Shown here in pieces: positions 48,456 to 56,552 of a stretch of DNA of 64,000 nt. A program made the translations under genes and the position numbers. Origin of the DNA: Arthrobacter oryzae (lineage in GTDB: Bacteria > Actinomycetota > Actinomycetes > Actinomycetales > Micrococcaceae); NCBI RefSeq assembly GCF_030718995.1, contig NZ_CP132204.1, positions 992,001-1,056,000 on the forward strand. Direction: 5' to 3'. The notes beneath the pieces are model-generated. The model was not told the origin of the DNA. It searched no databases and saw nothing but the letters and a program-made list of their open reading frames with translations. Positions within the stretch are counted from its first letter, which is position 1. Each line of letters begins with the position of its first letter.

Positions 48456-49355
48456 TTGAACACGAACGCGGTCGATCTTGAAGCCGGCGGAGCAGGCGCC
48501 AACGGCGCCGGGAACGCCTCCCCGGCGTGGCTAGGCGACGCCCTGCCGGACGTTCCGCTGTCCAAAGCCCAGAGCCGGGTGGTGGATGTCATCGCCCGCA
48601 ATCCGCAGCTGTCTTCCTACTCGGACATCGCCGAAATCGCCCAGCGGGCCGACGTCAACAACTCCACGGTGGTCCGTACGGCCCAACACCTGGGTTACCG
48701 CGGCTGGCCCGACCTCCAGCGGGAACTGCGCTCGCGCTACCTCGTCATGATCTCCACTGAAGACACCCTGACCGAGCACGGCGTCCACCGCAGTCCCCTC
48801 CATGACGCGCTCAACCATGACATCGAGAACCTGCGCCTGACGCTGGACTCCAACACCGGAGACGACGCCGAGGCCGCCATTGCGGCCATGGCCGCCGCGA
48901 AGTCCATCACCGTCGTCGGGCTTGGCTCGTTCGCCGGCCCGGCCAGCGTGATGGCCCACCTCGGCTCCACCATGGGCTACCCCATCACCTTGGAGAACCG
49001 CGCCGGCGTCCACCTGGCTTCCAGCACCAACACCCTCGGTGAAGGCGATGTCCTGGTGGTCGTCAACATGTGGCGCTCCATCCGGCAGATCATTGTTACC
49101 GCCGAAGCCGCAAAACAGGCAGGCGCCACGGTCATTGCGATCAGCGACATGCGCCGCGGCCGCCTTGCCGCTGCTGCCGACCACCTCCTGGTGGTCGCCT
49201 CGGAAGGAATCTCCTTCTTCCAGTCCGTGACAGCGGCAAACTCAGTGGTCTACGGCCTGCTCGCGGGCATGGAAGCGGCGCATCCCGAACGCAGCCGCGC
49301 CGCCATCCGCCGCACCCAACAACTGTGGAAAGACCTGGACATCTACCTCGACTGA
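48456..49355 (+). CDS. RpiR/MurR-family regulator
   Basis: 299 residues. N-terminal helix-turn-helix (about residues 30-95: SKAQSRVVDVIARNPQLSSYSDIAEIAQRADVNNSTVVRTAQHLGYRGWPDLQREL) and C-terminal SIS sugar-phosphate-type domain (SITVVGLGSFAGPASVMAHLGS..GEGDVLVVVNMWRSIRQIIVTAEAAKQAGATVIAISD). TTG start with GGAAGAGG 7 bases upstream. First gene of the catabolic block and presumably its regulator; the effector is unknown. Confidence 0.87.
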   Translation: MNTNAVDLEAGGAGANGAGNASPAWLGDALPDVPLSKAQSRVVDVIARNPQLSSYSDIAEIAQRADVNNSTVVRTAQHLGYRGWPDLQRELRSRYLVMISTEDTLTEHGVHRSPLHDALNHDIENLRLTLDSNTGDDAEAAIAAMAAAKSITVVGLGSFAGPASVMAHLGSTMGYPITLENRAGVHLASSTNTLGEGDVLVVVNMWRSIRQIIVTAEAAKQAGATVIAISDMRRGRLAAAADHLLVVASEGISFFQSVTAANSVVYGLLAGMEAAHPERSRAAIRRTQQLWKDLDIYLD

Positions 49356-49433
49356 TCCCACCCCTCCCCCACCCCCAAACACACGCCTCCCCTCACAGGC
49401 ATACCCTCCACACGCATACTCCAGGAGCAGTTC

Positions 49434-50381
49434 ATGAACACCAGCACAGACCGCCGCATAGCCGTCATTGGTCTTGGAGCCATGGGCGGGGCAATGGCCG
49501 CAACGCTGCACAAAGCCGGCTGGGACGTCACCGGCTTCGACCCCTCCGAGGCCGCCCGGGCCGCCGCCGACCACACCGGTATCGCCACCACCGCCAGCCT
49601 TGAGGACCTCGCCGGAACCCCCTACGCCGTCCTCTCCCTGCCGGCGGCCAGCATCGTGGAAACCACCGTTCCCCTGCTCCTGGCGGCGCCGGGAACCGTG
49701 GCGATCATTGACACCACCACCTCCGAACCGGCCACCAGCAAGCAGATGGCCAGCCTTGCCGGCGCCCGGGGTGCAGCCTTCGTGGACGCCCCGGTCTCCG
49801 GTGGCCGCGACGGTGCAGCCACCGGATCGCTGAGCGCCTTCGTCGGCGGAACGGAAGCCGCCCTGAAAGCCGCCGAACCTGTCCTGCTCGCCCTCACCGG
49901 CGGCAAGTACAGCCACATCGGCGGCTCCGGCAGCGGTAACGTTGTCAAGCTCCTCAACAACGTCCTGGCAGCGGCCAACCTGGTCTCCGTCGGTGAGGCC
50001 CTCGGCGTCGCCAAGGCCTACGGCATCGATCCCGCCAAGGCGGCGGCCAGCATCAGCGAAGCCTCCGGCGGCAGCAAAGTCTCGGCCAACATGTATCCCA
50101 ACTGGGTGCTCACCGGCACGCACGACTCAGGATTCTCCCTCGGCCTGATGGCCCGCGATGCCGCCCTCGCCGTGGACGTCGCCCGGCAGATCGGCGAAAG
50201 CCCCGCCCTGCTGGCAGCAGTCGCCGGCCAGTGGCAGGACGCGCTGGCCGCCCTCGGGCCCCGCGCGGATTTCACCGAAATCGCCCGGACCGTCGCCCCC
50301 GCCATCACGCCGTCCGGCGCACCGGACGCCGCACCGCGCACCGCAGACGGCACCGAAAACGGCACCACCGCCGTCGCCTGA
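49434..50381 (+). CDS. 3-hydroxyisobutyrate dehydrogenase-like NAD(P)-dependent oxidoreductase
   Basis: 315 residues. Rossmann motif IAVIGLGAMGGAMAATLHKAG at residues 9-29; DAPVSGGRDGAATGSLSAFVGG substrate loop; catalytic Lys in GSGNVVKLLNN. Oxidises a 3-hydroxyacid (tartronate-semialdehyde-reductase or hydroxyisobutyrate type). CAGGAG lies 6 bases before the ATG. 44 bases before the aldehyde dehydrogenase gene, in one operon with it. The C-terminal 25 residues are a low-complexity Ala/Thr/Pro tail. Confidence 0.9.
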   Translation: MNTSTDRRIAVIGLGAMGGAMAATLHKAGWDVTGFDPSEAARAAADHTGIATTASLEDLAGTPYAVLSLPAASIVETTVPLLLAAPGTVAIIDTTTSEPATSKQMASLAGARGAAFVDAPVSGGRDGAATGSLSAFVGGTEAALKAAEPVLLALTGGKYSHIGGSGSGNVVKLLNNVLAAANLVSVGEALGVAKAYGIDPAKAAASISEASGGSKVSANMYPNWVLTGTHDSGFSLGLMARDAALAVDVARQIGESPALLAAVAGQWQDALAALGPRADFTEIARTVAPAITPSGAPDAAPRTADGTENGTTAVA

Positions 50382-50425
50382 TCCCCCAGCCCCCTAAGCC
50401 TACCGAGCCCACAAGGAACACCACA

Positions 50426-51973
50426 TTGAGCATCACCACAGCACCTACCTCCTCCTCGGCAGCCACCGCCCGGGCAGTCCTGGACGCAGCGTTTCCGGCC
50501 GGCCTCGGCGCCTTCCTTGACGGCCGCGTTGTCCGTGGCAACGGCGAGGGCATCACCCTCACTGCAGCCGCCACCGGCGAAGCCTTTGCCACCTATGCGG
50601 ACCCTGGCACCGAAGGCGCCAACGCCATCCTGGAAAGCTCGACGGCGGGCGCAGCAGCGTGGGGCGCCCTGAACGGTTTCGAACGGGCAGCCATCCTGCG
50701 CAACGTCAGCCGGGTGGTGGAAGCCCATGCCGAGGAACTTGCCATCCTTGAGTCAGCAACCACCGGCAAGCCCCTCCGCGACGCCCGGGTCGAAGCAGCC
50801 AAGGTGGCCGAAATGTTCGGCTACTACGCCGGCTGGGCGGACAAGCTGACGGGGCTCACCATTCCGGTTCCCGGGCCGTGGCACACCTACACCGAGCGTG
50901 TCCCCTGGGGCGTCGTCGTCGCCATCACGCCCTGGAACGCCCCGCTGTTCACAGCCGGCTGGAATTCAGCCGCCCCGCTGGCCGCGGGCAATGCCGTGAT
51001 CATCAAGCCCAGCGAATTCACTCCCGCGTCGTCGGTCCGGCTGGCCGAACTGGCGCACCAGGCCGGCCTGCCGGCAGGCGTGTTCAACGTGGCCGCAGGG
51101 CTGGGCCAGACTGTGGGCGCGGCCCTCACCAGCGACCGCCGCGTCGGCAAGGTCAGCTTCATCGGCTCCGTCCCGACCGGACGCCGGGTGGCCGTCGCGG
51201 CCGCGCAGGCCGGGATTCCCGCGCTGCTGGAACTCGGCGGCAAGAGCGCCAACATTGTGTTCGCCGACGCCGACCTGGACCGCGCCGCGGACGGCGCCGT
51301 CTCGGCCATCTTCTCCGGCGCAGGGCAGTCCTGCGTGGCCGGATCACGTCTTCTGGTGGAGCGGAGCGTGCACGCGCAGTTCATTGAGCTGGTGGCCGGA
51401 CGCGCGGCGCGGCTGCGGGTGGGCGACCCGCTCAGTGCGGACACCGAGGTTGGCCCCATCATCACGGCCCAGCAGTTCGCCACCGTGAACACCCTCATCG
51501 AGGCAGGAGTGAACGACGGCGGCCGCCGGGTCACGGGGGCGGCTCTTCCGGATGCCCTAGCCGGGTCCGCCTTGGCGGGCGGCCACTGGGTGATGCCCAC
51601 CCTGCTCGACGGCGTCACGCCCGCGAACCGCCTGGAAACCACGGAAGTTTTCGGTCCCGTGGTGGGCGCGGACGCGTTCGACACGGAGGCTGAAGCGATT
51701 GCGAGGGCCAACAACACCAACTTCGGCCTGGCCGGTGCGGTGTGGACGTCCGACATCTCCCGCGCACACCACATTGCCCGCGAGGTGAAGGCCGGAACTT
51801 TCTGGATCAACTCGTACAAGACCATCCACGTGGCCGTCCCGTTCGGCGGCTTCGGCGATTCCGGCCACGGGCGCTCGTCCGGCCCCGGTGTCCTGGATGA
51901 ATACACCCAGACCAAGGCCGTCTGGGTTCCCACGCGGGCGGCAGGGTCCCCTTTCCCGTCCCTTTCCTACTAA
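50426..51973 (+). CDS. Aldehyde dehydrogenase
   Basis: 515 residues, NAD(P)+-dependent. VAITPWNAPLF, FIGSVPTGRR, LELGGKSANIVFADADLDRA (catalytic Glu) and FSGAGQSCVAGSRLLV (nucleophile Cys) are intact, as is the late TEVFGPV motif. Oxidises an aldehyde made from the block's substrate. TTG start chosen because AAGGA lies 8 bases upstream; the frame upstream overlaps the dehydrogenase gene. Confidence 0.9.
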   Translation: MSITTAPTSSSAATARAVLDAAFPAGLGAFLDGRVVRGNGEGITLTAAATGEAFATYADPGTEGANAILESSTAGAAAWGALNGFERAAILRNVSRVVEAHAEELAILESATTGKPLRDARVEAAKVAEMFGYYAGWADKLTGLTIPVPGPWHTYTERVPWGVVVAITPWNAPLFTAGWNSAAPLAAGNAVIIKPSEFTPASSVRLAELAHQAGLPAGVFNVAAGLGQTVGAALTSDRRVGKVSFIGSVPTGRRVAVAAAQAGIPALLELGGKSANIVFADADLDRAADGAVSAIFSGAGQSCVAGSRLLVERSVHAQFIELVAGRAARLRVGDPLSADTEVGPIITAQQFATVNTLIEAGVNDGGRRVTGAALPDALAGSALAGGHWVMPTLLDGVTPANRLETTEVFGPVVGADAFDTEAEAIARANNTNFGLAGAVWTSDISRAHHIAREVKAGTFWINSYKTIHVAVPFGGFGDSGHGRSSGPGVLDEYTQTKAVWVPTRAAGSPFPSLSY

Positions 51974-52023
51974 GAGCGGCTTACTGACAGCGGCTTACCC
52001 AAGCGTCCTACGAGAACAGGCAG

Positions 52024-53256
52024 ATGTTCATGGAACTGACTGACACACCCCCCGCCCTGGCGGCGCTCCGTGCGGCCCTTGCGGAAGGCGTCGACAACTG
52101 GAAGCCCCGGGTCCAGGCGTTGGCCCGGGAAATCCACGCCGCCAAGGAGGTCTCCTTCGAGGAGGTGCACTCGGCCGAGACGGCCGCGGCGCTGCTTGCC
52201 GAGGGCGGCTTCGAGGTTGAACGCGGCTCCGGGGGCCTTCCCACGGCCTTCACCGCGAGCGCCGGAAGCGGTGAACTGACGGTGGCATTGTGCGTGGAAT
52301 ACGATGCGCTCCCCGATATCGGTCACGCGTGCGGGCACAACCTGATCGCGGGCGCATCGGTCGCCGCCGCGCTGGCCCTGAGACCCTACGTGGACGAGCT
52401 GGCCATCACGCTGAAGGCCATCGGAACGCCGGCCGAGGAACATGGCGGCGGCAAAGTGCTCATGCTGGAGCAGGGAGCGTTCGACGGCGTCGGGCTGGCG
52501 CTGATGGTCCATCCCGTCCAGGACGGGCTCACCTACAACCCGGCCGGTACCAGCGCCCAGGCCGTGGGCCGGTACAAGGCAACGTTCACCGGTAAGGCGG
52601 CGCATGCTGCGGCGGCGCCGCATCTCGGTGTGAACGCCGCGGACGCGGCCGTCCTGAGCCAGGTGGCCATCGGACTGCTCCGCCAGCAGATCCCCGGAGA
52701 CCACCGGATCGCCTGCTTCGTTGCCGAGGCCGGACACGTCACCAACATCATTCCGGAGCGGGCGGTGGTCCAGTTTGAATGCCGGGCCTTCACCCTGCCC
52801 GCATACGAGGCCTTACTGGAGCGTGTCCGCCGCTGTTTCGAAGGCGCCGCCCTGGCCACCGGAACAACGCTGGCCATCGAGGCGACCGAGCCCCTCTACG
52901 AGCCCCTGCTCCAGGACGACGACCTGGCCGCGCACTGGACCGGTGCGATGGATGTGTTCGGCAAGGACACCTCCCGCTCGTCAGGCCTGAGCGGCGGCTC
53001 AACCGACATGGGCAACATCTCCCAGGTCATCCCGTCCCTGCATCCCTGGTTGAGCATCCCGGGGGCTGATGTTCCCATCCATTCGCATGCGTTTGCCGCG
53101 CTTGCCGACACCCCCGAGGCCTACGGAGTGATGTTCGAGGCAGCCACCGCGCTGGCCTGGACCATCGCCGCCGCAGCCTCAACCCCCGCCCAAAGAGAAC
53201 GCTTCATCACAGCGGCATACCGCCGTCGGACTGTCACCCAGGAAGGCACATCATGA
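52024..53256 (+). CDS. M20-family amidohydrolase
   Basis: 410 residues, M20D-type (aminoacylase / aminobenzoyl-glutamate hydrolase-like). Metal ligands in EYDALPDIGHACGHN, catalytic Glu in GTPAEEHGGGK; the dimerisation domain begins FTGKAAHAAAAPHLGVNAADA. Hydrolyses an amide bond, perhaps an N-acyl amino acid or amide conjugate. Its ATGA end overlaps the DUF3100 start, so uptake and hydrolysis are translationally coupled. The ribosome binding site is weak; ATG 52030 is an alternative. Confidence 0.88.
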   Translation: MFMELTDTPPALAALRAALAEGVDNWKPRVQALAREIHAAKEVSFEEVHSAETAAALLAEGGFEVERGSGGLPTAFTASAGSGELTVALCVEYDALPDIGHACGHNLIAGASVAAALALRPYVDELAITLKAIGTPAEEHGGGKVLMLEQGAFDGVGLALMVHPVQDGLTYNPAGTSAQAVGRYKATFTGKAAHAAAAPHLGVNAADAAVLSQVAIGLLRQQIPGDHRIACFVAEAGHVTNIIPERAVVQFECRAFTLPAYEALLERVRRCFEGAALATGTTLAIEATEPLYEPLLQDDDLAAHWTGAMDVFGKDTSRSSGLSGGSTDMGNISQVIPSLHPWLSIPGADVPIHSHAFAALADTPEAYGVMFEAATALAWTIAAAASTPAQRERFITAAYRRRTVTQEGTS

Positions 53257-54629
53257 GCAGCACCACCAAAACAGCGCGGATAGACAAGGCCGGCACCAGG
53301 CTGACCATCCCCATTGCCGCCCTGGCCCTTGTGATCGCCGTGGCGGTCCAGTTCATCGGCCAGGCGAAGATCGACGTCGGAATCGGCGCAATCATCATCT
53401 TCCCCATGGTGTGGGGCCTCATTGTGGGCCTGCTCGTCTCCATCCAGAAGTTCAAGCCGCTCGGTCTTGACCTCCAGCGCGTCGCCGCCGCCCTGGTGGG
53501 CGTCGCCGTGCTGCTCCTGGTGGCCCGGCTGGCCTTCAACATCGGGCCCAGCCTGCCCAGCCTCATCAAGGCGGGCCCGGCGCTGCTCCTTCAGGAGGTG
53601 GGGCACCTTTTGGGTACCATCGTGCTGGCACTCCCCCTGGCTGTCCTGCTCCGGATGGGCAAGGCCACGGTGGGCGCCACGTTCTCCCTGGACCGGGAAC
53701 CGTCCTTTGCGATGGTCTCGGAAAAGTACGGGCCGGATTCGGACCAGTACCGCGGTGTGCTGGCCATGTACGTCTTCGGCACGCTGTTCGGCGCCGTGTT
53801 CATCACGCTCCTCACCTCCCTGGTGGCCAACTGGAAGATCTTCGATCCGCTAGCTTTGGCCATGGGCGCCGGCGTGGGATCCGGCTCCATGATGGCGGCC
53901 TCGGCGGCCAGCATCGTGGCCGCCTACCCGGCCGACCAGGAAGCCATCCTGGGCATGGCAGCCGTCTCCAACCTGATCACCACCGTCCTGGGCGTCTACG
54001 TGGGCATCTACATCGCACTGCCGCTGGCCGACCGTTTCTACAAGGCGCTCACCCGCAAACAGTCAGCCCGCGAGACTGCCGCCGTCACGGCAGGCGCCGC
54101 CGCTGAGCGCAGCACCGCGGACATTGAGCGGGACGAGGCACAGGCAGAGGAAAACCGGCGGTTCCGCGAGCGCGTAGCTGAATCCTCGGCGGCCATCAAG
54201 CTCCCGCTGTGGCTGTCCTTGTCCGTCCTGACCGTGCTCGGCATCGGCACGGCGTCGGTGGCGGCCAAGGGGTTCAGCCTGTCCATCGTTGCCGGGTACG
54301 GAATCATGCTGGCCCTGGTCCTGGTCAGCATTGCGCTGGCGAAGGTCACCCGGAAGATCTCGGCGATCGTGTACATCACCACCATCGGCGCCTACATCTC
54401 CAGCCCGTGGTTCTTCGGCGCCGAGGCGCTCACCGGGTTCATCAAGACCGTCGACTTCCTGTCCATCGCCACCGTCATGCTGACGCTCGCAGGCCTGTCC
54501 CTCGGCAAAGACATCCCGTTGCTGAAGAACATCGGCTGGAAGATCATTCCGGTGGGCCTGGTGGCCATCACGGCGTCCTTCCTGCTCTCCACCGTGATCG
54601 CGGAGTTCGCCCTGGGCCTCTGGCACTGA
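53253..54629 (+). CDS. DUF3100 membrane protein, copy 1 (candidate transporter)
   Basis: 458 residues with about ten hydrophobic segments interrupted by a charged central loop (about residues 265-315). Shares with the copy at 59737 the stretches GPALLLQEVGHLLGTIVLALPLAVLLRMGKATVGATFSLDREPSFA, GSGSMMAA and GLSLGKDIPLLKNIGWKIIPVGL. DUF3100 has no established function; coupling to amidohydrolase genes at both loci suggests substrate uptake. Start overlaps the M20 stop (ATGA). Followed by a long inverted repeat (54633-54697). Confidence 0.85.
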   Translation: MSSTTKTARIDKAGTRLTIPIAALALVIAVAVQFIGQAKIDVGIGAIIIFPMVWGLIVGLLVSIQKFKPLGLDLQRVAAALVGVAVLLLVARLAFNIGPSLPSLIKAGPALLLQEVGHLLGTIVLALPLAVLLRMGKATVGATFSLDREPSFAMVSEKYGPDSDQYRGVLAMYVFGTLFGAVFITLLTSLVANWKIFDPLALAMGAGVGSGSMMAASAASIVAAYPADQEAILGMAAVSNLITTVLGVYVGIYIALPLADRFYKALTRKQSARETAAVTAGAAAERSTADIERDEAQAEENRRFRERVAESSAAIKLPLWLSLSVLTVLGIGTASVAAKGFSLSIVAGYGIMLALVLVSIALAKVTRKISAIVYITTIGAYISSPWFFGAEALTGFIKTVDFLSIATVMLTLAGLSLGKDIPLLKNIGWKIIPVGLVAITASFLLSTVIAEFALGLWH

Positions 54630-54632
54630 TCC

Positions 54633-54697
54633 GGAGTTTTTGTCCAGATACAGCGACTTACGAGGCCCCCAACTCCCGTTATCTGGACAAAAACTCC
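54633..54697. terminator. 18-bp perfect inverted repeat after DUF3100 copy 1
   Basis: GGAGTTTTTGTCCAGATA (54633-54650) and its exact complement (54680-54697), with 29 bases between. The arms are A/T-rich compared with the neighbourhood and end in T- and A-runs, so it could stop transcription from both sides; it also resembles a mobile-element end pair. Confidence 0.6.
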
Positions 54698-54719
54698 CCG
54701 GGCTGTTCGGAACGGAAGG

Positions 54720-54755
54720 AACGGACGACGGCGGGACTTCCCGCCGTCGTCCGTT
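54720..54755. repeat. Palindromic intergenic repeat, copy 9
   Basis: AACGGACGACGGCGGGA and complement (17-bp arms), 2-base centre, between the convergent DUF3100 and gntR genes. Confidence 0.85.
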
Positions 54756-54757
54756 CT

Positions 54758-54824
54758 GTCCCGTCCGCTGGCGTCCCGTCCGCTTGCGTCCCGTCAGCGT
54801 GTCCAGTCAGCGTGTCCCGTCAGC
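54758..54824. repeat. Short tandem repeats (GTCCCGTCCGCTGGC type)
   Basis: Five units of 15, 15, 13, 13 and 11 bases starting at 54758, 54773, 54788, 54801 and 54814; the last one enters the final codons of the minus-strand gntR gene. Confidence 0.75.
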
Positions 54825-55488
54825 TTTCGGGCAGGCGCCCGGCGAGTCCTTGGAGGGACGGCTCGCGGCCCAGCTCCACATGCGCAAAGGCCAACGCCGC
54901 CGCCAGCTCCGCTTTGCCGTCGTAAATGGCCTTGCACAGGCTCAGGTGCTCCGCGCACTGAACCTGGGGGTCACGATGCCCGGTCAAGGTGAAAAGCCAC
55001 TGCATCCTGCCCAGCAGCGGCTTCATGGCGGACTCCAGCAGTGAGTTGCCGCCCAACGCCACGATTTCCGCATGCAGCGCGGTGTTGATCACCGGAATCT
55101 GTGCGTGGTCATGGCGGAGGGTCGCTTCCTCCGCCTGGTCCATCATCTGCTGCAGCCTCGATGATGACTCGCCCCGTGCCGCGGCGTGGGCTGCGAGGCG
55201 CGCGGCCAGGACTTCCAGGCTGAGCCGCACATCGAAGAGCTCATTGACGTCGCGCAGGGTGATCTGTTTGACAGTGGCACCGCGCCGCGGGGAGGTGTCA
55301 ATGAAACCCTCAGCTTCCAGCTGCTGAAGGGCCTCCCGGACGGGCACCCGGGAAACAGCCAGCGTCTGGGACAGCTCGCGCTCCCGGAGACGGGCCCCCG
55401 GCACAAAGTCACCTGAGATGATCAGTTCCCGGATCCGTGCCCTGGCAGTGTCCGCCGAGGACGCGAGGGATTCCGCCTGGACTGTCAT
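54820..55488 (-). CDS. GntR-family regulator, FCD type
   Basis: 222 residues. Winged helix-turn-helix (about residues 12-80: ARARIRELIISGDFVPGARLRERELSQTLAVSRVPVREALQQLEAEGFIDTSPRRGATV) and FCD ligand domain with the His pattern (HDHAQIPVINTALHAEIVALGGN, CAEHLSLCKAI). Probable repressor of the amidohydrolase genes through TTGGTATACCAA sites at 58029 and 59655. Located between the two halves of the catabolic block; its own upstream region holds three 17-bp repeats. Confidence 0.88.
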   Translation of the reverse strand: MTVQAESLASSADTARARIRELIISGDFVPGARLRERELSQTLAVSRVPVREALQQLEAEGFIDTSPRRGATVKQITLRDVNELFDVRLSLEVLAARLAAHAAARGESSSRLQQMMDQAEEATLRHDHAQIPVINTALHAEIVALGGNSLLESAMKPLLGRMQWLFTLTGHRDPQVQCAEHLSLCKAIYDGKAELAAALAFAHVELGREPSLQGLAGRLPES

Positions 55489-55530
55489 TCATGCCTCCGT
55501 TAGTACCGGGACGCCTCTGTGCCGCGCCTT

Positions 55531-55581
55531 CTCAGTTGTTCAACCTTCTCAGTTGTTCAACCCTCTCAGTTGTTCAACGCA
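55531..55581. repeat. 17-bp tandem repeat, three copies, upstream of gntR
   Basis: CTCAGTTGTTCAACCYT-like units at 55531-55547, 55548-55564 and 55565-55581. The third holds the stop codon of the ornithine-cyclodeaminase-like gene; each contains GTTG-TT-CAAC, so they could be operators or slippage duplications. Confidence 0.85.
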
Positions 55582-56552
55582 ACGCGGGTGCCCACCCCCT
55601 GGGTGAGCGCAGCGTCGTACAGGAGCCGTCCGATGGCAAGATCCTGCAGGCCGATGCCAACCGAGTTGAACAAGGTTATGTCCTCATCGCCAAGGCGGCC
55701 TGCGTTCTTCCCTGCCGCCACGTCCCCAAGCTCGGCTTCCACGTCCTCAAAGCTCATCACACCTTCGGCCACGGGGATAATCAGCCCGCCGGACTTGGCC
55801 CGGGCAGTGGGCAGGCTGTCGACGAAAACCCGTGCCCGCACCATGCCTGCCGAATCAACCTCCCGGTGGTCCGCCCGGGGACGGGAACCAACGGCGTTCA
55901 CGTGGAGTCCGGGACGGAACCACTCACCCCTAACCAACGGTTCAACGGCCGGCGTCAGGGTGCAGAGCACGTCGGAGGCCTCCACGACGTCCCGGACGCT
56001 GGACGCCCGTGTGACAGCAAGTCCGTGACGGGAAATCTCCCCGCAGAAGGCCGCCACGGTGTCCGCGGAACGGGACCACACCACCACGTTCTCAATCGGA
56101 AGGACGGCCAGCATGGCTTCCACATGCGCCACGGCCAACGCGCCCGCACCGACCAGTCCCAGGGTGGTGCTGCCGGGCCGGGCCAGGAGCTTCGTGGCCA
56201 CGGCGCTGGCGGCGGCAGTGCGGACCCGGGTGGGGACCTTGCCGTCCAGGATGGCCAGGGTCTCGCCGGTCAGCTGCGAGACAAGCATGATGGTGGACCG
56301 CTGCGTGGGCAGGCTGGACTCCCGGTTTGCCGGGATGTCTGCCAGCAGTTTCACCGATGCCAGCCCCTCGGCGCCGGACAGCGCCGCCATGGGCAGGAAC
56401 CTCGCGTCCGAGGACGGCAGCAGGAGGGAGTCCGGCGCGGGCTGGACAGCGGTGCCCCGGCTGAGGCCGGCAAAAACGCGTTCGACGGCGGCGATGGTCG
56501 CAGGCATATCGGCCAGGGCATCGAGCTCGGAGGCTGTGAGAATCAGGGTCAT
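55566..56552 (-). CDS. Ornithine cyclodeaminase/mu-crystallin-family protein
   Basis: 328 residues. PTRVRTAAASAVATKLLARPGSTTLGLVGAGALAVAHVEAML (Rossmann motif), ILDGKVPTRVR and HVNAVGSRPRADHREVD are family signatures. Members reduce imines or deaminate cyclic amino acids using NAD(P)H; the precise reaction is not deducible. Start overlaps the end of the amidohydrolase gene by 4 bases: same operon. Its stop lies in a 17-bp tandem repeat. Confidence 0.87.
   Translation of the reverse strand: MTLILTASELDALADMPATIAAVERVFAGLSRGTAVQPAPDSLLLPSSDARFLPMAALSGAEGLASVKLLADIPANRESSLPTQRSTIMLVSQLTGETLAILDGKVPTRVRTAAASAVATKLLARPGSTTLGLVGAGALAVAHVEAMLAVLPIENVVVWSRSADTVAAFCGEISRHGLAVTRASSVRDVVEASDVLCTLTPAVEPLVRGEWFRPGLHVNAVGSRPRADHREVDSAGMVRARVFVDSLPTARAKSGGLIIPVAEGVMSFEDVEAELGDVAAGKNAGRLGDEDITLFNSVGIGLQDLAIGRLLYDAALTQGVGTRVALNN

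Noticed and set aside
54757..54830. Possible CRISPR-like array
   Set aside because: Units of 11-15 bp in direct tandem, with no spacers and no cas genes.
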